Source of the DNA: Adineta steineri
Taxonomy: Eukaryota > Rotifera > Eurotatoria > Adinetida > Adinetidae
Direction: 5' to 3'
DNA length: 64,000 nucleotides
NCBI GenBank assembly: GCA_905250115.1
Contig: CAJNOI010000036.1
Location: forward strand, 457,147 to 521,146
The translations under genes were made by a program, and so were the position numbers. Positions within the stretch are counted from its first letter, which is position 1; each line of letters starts with the position of its first letter. Below, piece by piece: positions 56,111 through 64,000 of the stretch. A model generated the notes under the pieces. The model searched no databases. It was not told where the DNA came from and was given only the letters and a program-made list of their open reading frames with translations.

Positions 56111-59100
56111 TGTATGCGTCTGTTGATCGTTGGGCTGAGGGCAGTCGTTGTTTCAAATTCGAGATAATTATGAAGAAAATAACTCCACCATGGGAATCAT
56201 AATCCAATGATTTCTGTGCCGGTCGCAAGTCCGGAAAAAGGAGGAGCGTTAAACGGAAGGGGTGCAGATACCGCCGTTTGTAAAAGAAAAAAGACGATAG
56301 AAACCAACCATGAACGATCAACGTCAAAAACTATACCGGCTCGGACGTCGCCCGGGTGAACAAGGTCCGCGTCCTCTGTCGTGGAACCAGGACAGAGTCG
56401 AAAAATTGGCTACTGGAACAACCAATCCAACCAATCGAAAAATCAAGCATTCAACAACAACAACAGCAAGTCACAAAACAACAGCACCAACATCATCAAT
56501 ACCAACAAAAAGAAACAAGATTCAAGCACAAACACCAATGACAACAGCGAATCAATATACATCAAACAAGTTAAAAATAATGAAACATATGTTTACCGTA
56601 GGGACTTGGAATGTCCGAACATTATGGGCAGCAGGCAAGTTGGAATTATTAAGAAATGAAATGAAACGCTACAAATATGATATTATTGGCATTTCAGAGG
56701 TGCGGTGGACAGGACAAGGTGAAACATCAAACGGTGATTTTATTTGGTGTGGGGAAAACAATACACATACTAAAGGTGTGGGGATGTTACTGAGCGTAAA
56801 AGCTCGAAAAGCTCTCTTGAGCTACAATCCAATTAATTCAAGATTAATTACTGCACGTTTTACAGCAACACCATTCAACTTAACAATAATCAATGTTTAT
56901 GCACCAACATCGGAAGCGTCAATGGAAGACATGGAAACATTCTACGACAACCTGGAGGAAGCGGTGGCGAATACTCCGAAAAAAGATATACTTATCATTA
57001 CTGGTGATTGGAATGCAAAGGTGGGCGATAACAATACAGGATGGGAACCTGTCATGGGTAAATATGGTTATGGAACAAGAAATGAACGTGGCGAACAATT
57101 ATTGGAATTCGCAACATCGCACAATCTATTTATTTGCAACACAGCATTTCAACAAAAACCAAATCGCAAATGGACATGGGAATCACCAGATGGCATACAC
57201 AAGAACATGATTGACCTCATTCTTATACAAAATCGGTGGAAATCATCCGTAATCAACTGCAGAACTTTCCAAGGAGCTGATATCAGCTCGGATCATTCTT
57301 TGGTTTTATGTAATATCAAACTAAAATTAAAAAATCTAACAAACAAACCAAAGCAGAGTTTACGACTCGATACCAACCAACTCAAAAATCAAGCAACAAG
57401 AAACAATTTTCAAACACAACTGGAACAACAACTCAACAGCCTCGATACCAACTGCAATATAGATGAACACGCTTCACAAATCGAACAAGCAATCGAACAA
57501 GCAATAACAGCAAGTACAACTACACAAACCATACCAAAGAAACCGTGGATCTCTCAACAAACATTGATCTTAGCGGATCACAAACGCAAAGCAAAACAAA
57601 CTAAAAACATTTCAACGGCGAACAATCAAATATACAAGAATCTTTGCAGTCAAGTGAAGAAATCGGCAAGAATGGACAAAAACAACTGGATTCAAGATCA
57701 ATGTGAAACAATTCAAAGGGCAATGGCAGTGGGCAACAGCAGACAAGCTTACCAATTGATAAAGCTACTGAAAAAGAAGTTTTCAACAAAATTAACTTTT
57801 ATCAAAAACAAAGATGGCACAATATCACAATCAAAATCAGAGGTGTTACAGAATTGGACGCAATATTGTGGTGAACTGTATCAAGACAAAGGTGGTAATG
57901 GTGCAAACAAAATGGTGGAAGCGTTAAACAAGATAAGTCCTTCAATCAACAATACATCAAATGGCATTCTATACAGTGAGGTGAACGACGCTATCAACAA
58001 ATTAAAGAAAAACAAAAGTCCTGGTGTCGATGGAATCACTGCGGAAATGCTTCAGGCGGGAGGAGAAAAGTTGAGACACAAAATTTACGAACTGTGTAAC
58101 AGAGCATGGGATGAGGAAACAATTCCTGAACAGTGGGGACGGTCCATTTTGATACCGATCCCCAAAAAAGGGGACCTCAGCCAATGTTCAAATTATAGAA
58201 CTATTTCTCTCATTAATCACACAGGAAAGGTTCTACTCATGGTGCTACTGAACAGACTAAAACACCACCTGGATCCATACATATCAGAGGAACAGGCGGG
58301 GTTCAGAAAGGACCGGAGCACAGTTCAACAAATTTTGATTCTCAGACTCCTAGCTGAAAAAGCAAAACGTAGTGGAAGGAAAATCTATAATTGTTTCATA
58401 GATTTCCAAAAGGCCTTCGATACAATCCAACACAAAATTATATGGGTGGTGCTCAAATCGTACGGGGTGGACAACAAGGTGCTGGTATTGCTTCAACAAA
58501 TATATGGAAAGTCCCGTTCAGCAGTCCGAATAGGAATGGACCTTGGTGAATGGTTTCAGTCAAGTATTGGAACCAGACAAGGGGACCCCTTGTCGCCACT
58601 TTTGTTCATTACGTATTTGGAAAGAATAATGGATCAAATAACTTCAAATAATTTTGGAATTAATATCGGTGGAACCATCATCAACAACCTACGATTTGCG
58701 GACGACATCGACCTTCTCAACAATAATCACTCCTTACTTCAAGAACATATCGAACAACTCACAAGATTGGCAGAGGAAGCTGGGCTTATGGTAAATATCA
58801 AGAAAACAAAAACTATGGTGTTTGGTGACAAAAACATAGATCAACAAATGGAAATCAATGGTGAACATATCGAAAATGTGGAGGAGTTTGAATATTTGGG
58901 GAGCATGATTACATGGGATAACAATTGCTCGAAAGAAATAAGAAGACGAATTGGCAAAGCAATGGGTGCAATGGCAAGTCTGAAGCATATGTGGAACACA
59001 AAGAAGCTGAAAGTTGAAAGTAAAATAAAACTTTTAACTACTTGTGTCTTCAGTGTATTACTATATGCTTCAGAAACATGGACACTAAAGGAGGTGGACA

Positions 59101-59516
59101 AACAAAAGTTATTAGCATTTGAAATGAGGTGTTATCGAAGAATACTCAAGATCCATTGGAAAGACATGGTGCGAAACGTCGACATACGAAAACAACTCGG
59201 TGCTGGTGAAACAATAATTGATGTGATCAAAAAACGTAAACTAAGACTTTTTGGACACATCTGCAGGATGGACAACAGCAGACTCCTGAAACACATAGTA
59301 TTCTCTAGAATGGATGGAAAGTCCAGAAGAGGACGACCATGCAGAGAATGGCTAGACGATATAACAGATTGGTGCGGATACAGCCTTCAGGACTTGGTTC
59401 ACCTTGCGCAGAGCAGGTACCAATGGAAAAGCCTGATCCAAACCGTGGTTGGCCCCAACGGGCGATAAGCCTATGGGATATCAAGATCAAGATCAAGATC
59501 AAGATGAAGAAAATGT
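56110..59516 (+). mobile_element. RTE-like non-LTR retrotransposon inserted in the satellite
   Basis: The satellite register breaks at about 56110, where GC-rich sequence begins. One long ORF follows, and the element ends in a short tandem tail of ATCAAG units (59481-59504). Satellite-like sequence (TTTGAACTATTAGC, then AAATTGCAGAAAGTATT) resumes at about 59520. The tandem-repeat 3' tail instead of poly-A fits the RTE clade. The exact 5' end and the target duplication were not resolved. Confidence 0.8.
56310..59468 (+). CDS. Retrotransposon polyprotein: AP-type endonuclease and reverse transcriptase
   Basis: 1052 aa, uninterrupted. A Thr/Asn/Gln-rich N-terminus (about 1-90) is followed by an apurinic-like endonuclease (about 95-330) with the expected order GTWNVRT, SEVRW, NVYAPT, ITGDWNAKVG and SSDHSLV. 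The reverse transcriptase (about 560-840) shows KSPGVDGITAEML, PIPKKGD, NYRTISL, EEQAGFRKDRST, FIDFQKAFDTI (catalytic Asp), RQGDPLSPLLF and FADDIDLL (catalytic Asp pair). The C-terminus has the WTL...RRIL...RLRLFGH-type region common to RTE relatives and a basic end. All catalytic residues I could check are present, so the copy may be recent or active. The protein nicks target DNA and copies its RNA into the break. Confidence 0.93.
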   Translation: MNDQRQKLYRLGRRPGEQGPRPLSWNQDRVEKLATGTTNPTNRKIKHSTTTTASHKTTAPTSSIPTKRNKIQAQTPMTTANQYTSNKLKIMKHMFTVGTWNVRTLWAAGKLELLRNEMKRYKYDIIGISEVRWTGQGETSNGDFIWCGENNTHTKGVGMLLSVKARKALLSYNPINSRLITARFTATPFNLTIINVYAPTSEASMEDMETFYDNLEEAVANTPKKDILIITGDWNAKVGDNNTGWEPVMGKYGYGTRNERGEQLLEFATSHNLFICNTAFQQKPNRKWTWESPDGIHKNMIDLILIQNRWKSSVINCRTFQGADISSDHSLVLCNIKLKLKNLTNKPKQSLRLDTNQLKNQATRNNFQTQLEQQLNSLDTNCNIDEHASQIEQAIEQAITASTTTQTIPKKPWISQQTLILADHKRKAKQTKNISTANNQIYKNLCSQVKKSARMDKNNWIQDQCETIQRAMAVGNSRQAYQLIKLLKKKFSTKLTFIKNKDGTISQSKSEVLQNWTQYCGELYQDKGGNGANKMVEALNKISPSINNTSNGILYSEVNDAINKLKKNKSPGVDGITAEMLQAGGEKLRHKIYELCNRAWDEETIPEQWGRSILIPIPKKGDLSQCSNYRTISLINHTGKVLLMVLLNRLKHHLDPYISEEQAGFRKDRSTVQQILILRLLAEKAKRSGRKIYNCFIDFQKAFDTIQHKIIWVVLKSYGVDNKVLVLLQQIYGKSRSAVRIGMDLGEWFQSSIGTRQGDPLSPLLFITYLERIMDQITSNNFGINIGGTIINNLRFADDIDLLNNNHSLLQEHIEQLTRLAEEAGLMVNIKKTKTMVFGDKNIDQQMEINGEHIENVEEFEYLGSMITWDNNCSKEIRRRIGKAMGAMASLKHMWNTKKLKVESKIKLLTTCVFSVLLYASETWTLKEVDKQKLLAFEMRCYRRILKIHWKDMVRNVDIRKQLGAGETIIDVIKKRKLRLFGHICRMDNSRLLKHIVFSRMDGKSRRGRPCREWLDDITDWCGYSLQDLVHLAQSRYQWKSLIQTVVGPNGR

Positions 59517-60884
59517 TTGTTTGAACTATTAGCTGACCACGACTCTTGCATTCATGTATTGAACTTCAATGGTTTGTTCGAAATTGCAGAAAGTATTGGG
59601 ATAGTGATTTAGTATAAGAGATTCATGTAAGGTGTTTGCATTGATGAGTCTTGGGAGTTCATATATTAGTTCTTTATGAAGAGAAATATATATGAATGAA
59701 GTTTTTCAAACAGGTATGTTGCATGCATATAATGCATTGATTAATTACACTAATATAATATATTGTTGTCTTTTTAGAAAATAAAGAGCAATTAATCAAC
59801 TGCGATCAATCAAGGTCGATAAAAACTATAATTGACAATAAATTTTTTTCATTTTTTTTTACTATCTTACCTTTTCATTTTTTTAATCTAGCATGTGTTT
59901 TTTTCATTTTTTCATATAATAAACTTCAGAACTTAAACATATGACTGTGTCAATTTTTTTATAAGTATTATTCTATATTCGGGGAGTCCATATGGAAAGA
60001 CGTTGTCGCTAGTTGGAAGCTCTATGATCAAGCAAATCACTATATCTTAATATCTTCATATTATCAAAATTTATATATACTATTTTAGTTTTTATATTCT
60101 TGTAAAATATTTTAATTGACTTTCATTCTCTGAAAATGCATTCAAAATTACTAATTACGATACAATAGATAGATTTTTTGCATATTGCTCCAAAAAGACT
60201 AGTTTAAATAAAATACTACAATTAATTGAGATTGTTTTATTTAATAAAATGCAATAGATAATTCTTTAAATCTATGTCCAGTTTGAAATGAATTTAAGAT
60301 GCTATTAAAAAAATTGCTTTTAAAATGTTGTTATAAAACCAAGGTATGATTTTATCGATTGGTAATGTGGTATACGCTTGAATAATTTCTACACAATCGA
60401 ACTAATCGAACACGTGTCACATTTATTACTTGTTCATTATATTGTCTTATTCTTTTCGTTCTCTCATACTTTTTTCTTCATCCTTTGTACGTCCTTCGTT
60501 CTATCGTTTTTATAATATCGCATGTGCTTTCAATGTATAAAATAATTACACAATGCAACTGAAATATTGAGTCATTTATTTTTTCTTTCTATGATATGAT
60601 GAATCAATGACCAATAATAATAAGTATCACGTTTTTGTTGAGTAAAAACATTATTTTCATATTTACAAGATATATCAAGAACAATTTTATTAGTCTTATT
60701 TTCTTATGGATTATAAAAATTTAATTTAAATTTAAGTTAAAACTATAGTAAAACGGTACTTACCCATCTGACAGAAATGTACTATAAGACGAAAATATAT
60801 TTGAGCGACATTAAGCACTCCCGTACTGTTTAATTCTAAAATAACTATATATACACAATGATAAAAAGAGCTTGATTACAATTA
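59517..60884. other. Satellite remnant then AT-rich intergenic sequence
   Basis: 59517-59640 resembles the satellite monomer interrupted by the retrotransposon. Beyond it no gene is recognised. Confidence 0.45.
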
Positions 60885-61475
60885 AAAATAATAATAAAAA
60901 ACGTGCATTCGATTTCTGTTATTGTTATTGTGGTTTCTGTTTGTTATATAAGCGTTAATGGTCAAGATATACGAAGTAAGTCATCATTGAATAAAACCAT
61001 ATTTTTTTAAATTATATATTCGTTTATTAGATTTTTGTGCTGCTAATTCAAATCTATGCTACAATGGAGGAACATGTGTAATAACATCAAACAATGATTT
61101 CAGATGTCTATGTCGTTCATTATTTTGATGAATAGAAAAAGTGCAAAGAATTCATTTCAAAAAATAAATAATATCTGTCCAATTAATTCATGCTACAATG
61201 GAGGGACATGTTCAATAGTAGTAGGTAGTACCTTCAAATGTGCTTGTCCTCCAAATTTTAAAGCAATATTTTGTGAAGCAGTTAACAATATAATTTTGAC
61301 ATTTTTTTATTGTTAAAAAATTATTTTACATTATTTGAAAGATATGAATCAATGTGCCTTTGAAATTCGTGAGAATGGTGGAAGTTGTGTACCAAATTCA
61401 AGCAAGGGTGTCGAATGTATATGTACTGCAGAATGGACTGGTTCGTTGTGTGACTATCCTACCGTTAACTTCTAA
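60885..61475 (+). pseudogene. Secreted EGF-repeat protein pseudogene
   Basis: A signal-peptide-like stretch (SVIVIVVSVCYISVNG) lacks an upstream in-frame ATG; GTG stands where it would be expected. It is followed by a GTAAGT donor. After the acceptor at 61030, three EGF-like modules appear: SNLCYNGGTCVITS...FRCLC, then a TGA; SCYNGGTCSIVVGSTFKCAC; and CAFEIRENGGSCVPNS...CTAEWTGSLC, ending with a stop at 61473-61475. The second and third modules are in different frames without obvious introns between. The start loss, stop and frame changes point to a decayed extracellular protein. Confidence 0.6.
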
Positions 61476-61920
61476 CCTATGAATTGTTGTAATATATTAT
61501 ATAAATTTTTTTGAGGCTACAAGTTTCACATTTGATAACAAGGACTAATTGTATTTATTTTGAAATTACACGTAAAGCTCTTTGTAGATTATAGAAAATT
61601 TGTTAAGCACAATGAAATAGCTCAATTTTTACTTACGAATATCTGGATATATGAAACCATGTAACTCAAAATAATCCCTTCGAAAGTAGAAAAGTGATAG
61701 TTTTACAAAAATTTTAAATGTTATGGAACATATATGAAATTTACGGGAAAAAAGATCTAATAAAATATTGTTTTCCAGATAATATTAGAAAAATACTATC
61801 TAATTTTGATTGACTTTCTCATGAACTGATATATATTAATATTCAGTCGATTAATTATTAAAAAATAAAATAACAGAAACAAAATAAAAATAAAAATAAA
61901 TCACCGGATAATTATATTCT
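61476..61920. other. Intergenic region
   Basis: AT-rich; no gene recognised. It includes the 3' flank of the minus-strand F-box-like gene. Confidence 0.4.
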
Positions 61921-62901
61921 TTAGATATTTTCAGTTGTCACACAATAATAATGCCATCCACCACTCCATTCTACTTTTTTACATCTCATATGACGAAATA
62001 ATGGACTCATACGATGTAATTGTTTTATATCTTTAATATACGTTTGTTTAAATGAACAATAAAATCGTTGTAACCATGGTACACGTGTACTAAGTTCTAA
62101 AGCAAGTTTTTCAAAATCATATAAAGTTAAACTATCACATGCTATATAAAGATAGCGTAAATATGGTAAATGAGATAATAATGGATATAAATCATCTAAT
62201 TTATTACATGTATTCATAGTTACATGTAAATGAATTAAATGTTTATGTTGATAATTTTCTGGAAGAGTTGTTTTCGATAATGAAGTATCAGGCATCCATC
62301 GGACTAAAGTTACTTTTAAACGACGTAATAAACTTGGTAAAGATAAAATTGTATTCATATCCGATGGATGTATTCGATTAAAAATCATTGTGTGAATATA
62401 AGATAGATTTTGTGTATTGCATAAAAAATATTTTGGTACTGACGGTAAACGACAAACTTTAATCCATGGAATATTTTGTTCACTGGAAGAATATCTATTG
62501 AAAATCACATCATTCAATGGCACTTTATCATCCCACCATTCAGAAAAATTTAAACGTTCAAGATGTGGTAAAATAGTTGGTCGAATAGCATCCAGTTGCT
62601 CATGTGTTAATTGTGTATCAACTACTAATGAACGTAAATTAGAAAATTGACTTAAATCAAGTGATTTATATGGCACATGTATATGTATATAAATAATTTG
62701 TTGAGAAAAATAATTTAAAGAACGAGTATTTGCTAAAGTATTTTCAATTAAATCAAAACTAATACGAACAGAACGAAGTATTGAATTTAAACGAGAATTA
62801 AGACCACACCATACATGATATAATTCAATTGGAGGAATATATGAAAATAAATCAAGAAAAAGTTCATCGGGAAATATTTCTAATCGAGATGACCTATTCA
62901 T
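61921..62901 (-). CDS. F-box-like protein with leucine-rich C-terminal part
   Basis: Starting at Met of MNRSSRLEIFPDELFLDLF, the product is 326 aa. The first 45 residues form an F-box (L-E-x-F-P-D-E-L-F-x-x-L-F-x-Y-I...L). The remainder has irregular Leu-rich strands (LSQFSNLRSLVVD, LPHLERLNF, LSHLPYLRYLYIACDSL) and ends in a Trp/Cys/His-rich tail (CKKVEWSGGWHYYC). The frame is open 26 codons further up, but TTTCAG stands directly before this ATG, so the longer start is intronic or leader. It probably presents substrates to an SCF ligase through Skp1. It resembles the gene at 31920 in type but not in close sequence. Confidence 0.75.
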   Translation of the reverse strand: MNRSSRLEIFPDELFLDLFSYIPPIELYHVWCGLNSRLNSILRSVRISFDLIENTLANTRSLNYFSQQIIYIHIHVPYKSLDLSQFSNLRSLVVDTQLTHEQLDAIRPTILPHLERLNFSEWWDDKVPLNDVIFNRYSSSEQNIPWIKVCRLPSVPKYFLCNTQNLSYIHTMIFNRIHPSDMNTILSLPSLLRRLKVTLVRWMPDTSLSKTTLPENYQHKHLIHLHVTMNTCNKLDDLYPLLSHLPYLRYLYIACDSLTLYDFEKLALELSTRVPWLQRFYCSFKQTYIKDIKQLHRMSPLFRHMRCKKVEWSGGWHYYCVTTENI

Positions 62902-63692
62902 CTGAAATAAAATAAATAAATTACTATAAAATAATAGACAAAAATTAATTGAGGAAGTATCGCTCAAAATGTAGAACATGTACTTAAGGCCGCACTACAT
63001 ATTATATTTACGAAGGGAGGTCTCCAGATGATTCAGTAAAATAATCATATCTCGAAAATAAAGGTACGAGGGAATAAATCCCGTTGAAATTTACTTTCTG
63101 AATTACATATGTACAATAGATTAATAAGAAGAGTATTGAGTATTTATATAAAAGATATTTTGTAAACACAACCAATTGTTCATGTAGTTCAGAAACTTCA
63201 AATTGAATATGATAATAAATGCAGAAACTATAAGTATAAAATAATATTAAATTCATGTAGGAATGCATCTCATCAATTAAACCTCTTTATTCCGAAAACA
63301 TTTTAAATGACAACGTTTCTCATAAGAATATGAATTATTAGCACATTGTTCTATACATATTGTAGTATGTTTATGATTAATTGGTTTACATATAATAATA
63401 TCATTTTTTTAGAAAAATAAGTCGTGAACTTAATATTTCATCATTGAATGAATGATAATGGTAAAATTGAAATAATAAAATATATCACATAATATCTCAT
63501 TCAACAGATCTTTTACATGATCAATGTTCTTAATAATGGATAAATTATTATTTAAGAAGAAAATAATTATCTAGAAATTAGGAAAAGCTTTTATTTATTC
63601 ACAATAATGACAAAAAAAATCAATATGAATTTAAATATAGAAGTTACATCTAAAATATCTTTTTTTGATTATATGATATTCTCTGAATTAAA
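62902..63692. other. Intergenic region, with a possible cysteine-rich exon
   Basis: At about 63282-63403 on the minus strand a frame reads CKPINHKHTTICIEQCANNS then YSYEKRCHLKCF. Its spaced cysteines look protein-like, but no splice sites or family could be fixed. Nothing else recognised. Confidence 0.25.
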
Positions 63693-64000
63693 TTACCAAC
63701 AATATTTTTCCATGGATTGCACTTCATGTTTCACAATTGAATCAAATACAAAGGCGGGTTTACAATAATAAATTTTTTTTTCATTTATCAACAAAAAATT
63801 ATCATCATTTTGTTTTTTGATATCAAGCATTTCTTTTTTTGAATTACATAGAATAATTAATGTTTTATATGGAATAAAATCATTTAATAATGTAGCACCG
63901 GATAATTCAATAATTTCAATTAATTCATCACGTGTCATATTCATTGATTTTATACCATCATGACATTCAACAGATATAATGTATAATGATGGAAATACAG
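63693..64000 (-). CDS. C-terminal BRCT domain of a DNA-damage protein (partial, BRCA1/BARD1-like)
   Basis: The frame enters from the right edge, with codons upstream of the ATG at 63944 (VFPSLYIISVECHDGIKS), and ends at 63693. It continues MTRDELIEIIELSGATLLND, YKTLIILCNSKKE and KPAFVFDSIVKHEVQSMEKY. This is the order of a BRCT repeat: strand, helix with G-A, strand, then the W/F-x-x-D-(S/C)-(I/V) helix followed by Y. The closing D-S-I-x-x-(H)-x-x-x-x-x-x-x-Y pattern resembles the second BRCT of BRCA1 and BARD1, which bind phosphopeptides at DNA breaks. The choice between these is open, as the rest of the gene is outside the window. Confidence 0.7.
   Translation of the reverse strand, partial: VFPSLYIISVECHDGIKSMNMTRDELIEIIELSGATLLNDFIPYKTLIILCNSKKEMLDIKKQNDDNFLLINEKKIYYCKPAFVFDSIVKHEVQSMEKYCW

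Overview
The window reads as nuclear DNA of a bdelloid rotifer, such as Adineta or Rotaria. This is inferred from three things: very AT-rich sequence, intron-rich genes with introns of mostly 50-60 bp, and clusters of gene families typical of these animals (NHL-repeat proteins, ART/TPR proteins, F-box/LRR proteins, rhodopsin-like receptors). A 100-base run of N at 12290-12389 is an assembly gap.

Layout. At 1.7 kb is a probable terminal exon of a gene lying mostly to the left. At 3.0-9.6 kb is a 17-exon plasma-membrane calcium ATPase whose joined exons give 5073 nt (1690 aa), with a Lys/Ser/Glu-rich insert of about 560 residues. From 12 to 41 kb is an accessory-gene region: two NHL-repeat paralogues, two proteins sharing a module with a downstream ADP-ribosyltransferase, a lamin pseudogene, a small WAP protein, an orphan GPCR, an ART pseudogene, a truncated copy of the ankyrin gene, an ART-TPR protein with an intact R-S-E triad, an F-box protein, a 22-exon LRR gene built from duplicated four-exon cassettes, and a caspase-fold protein. 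Twelve short foldback repeats resembling TGTGGG/CCCACA telomeric DNA lie only in this region.

From 41.6 to 44.7 kb, on the minus strand, is a six-exon ankyrin-repeat gene with a MITE in one intron. At 45.9-46.2 kb (minus) is a two-exon, 67-aa potato-inhibitor-I (eglin/CI-2) protein. A degraded gene, possibly an M1 aminopeptidase, lies at about 47.3 kb. A TATA box, three promoter repeats spaced 80 bp apart and a 32-codon signal-peptide ORF at 49.25 kb abut a 6.7-kb satellite with 91-95 bp monomers. An RTE-like non-LTR retrotransposon with an intact 1052-codon ORF (56.3-59.5 kb) sits in the satellite. The right end holds an EGF pseudogene, a minus-strand F-box-like gene and the 3' end of a BRCT gene that runs off the edge.

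The calcium pump, ankyrin, protease-inhibitor and BRCT genes look like ordinary genes. The 12-41 kb region looks like a fast-turnover zone with paralogues, truncated copies, pseudogenes and foldback repeats. Several start codons sit directly after a 3' splice-acceptor-like sequence. That fits spliced-leader trans-splicing, which is known in bdelloids but is only inferred here.
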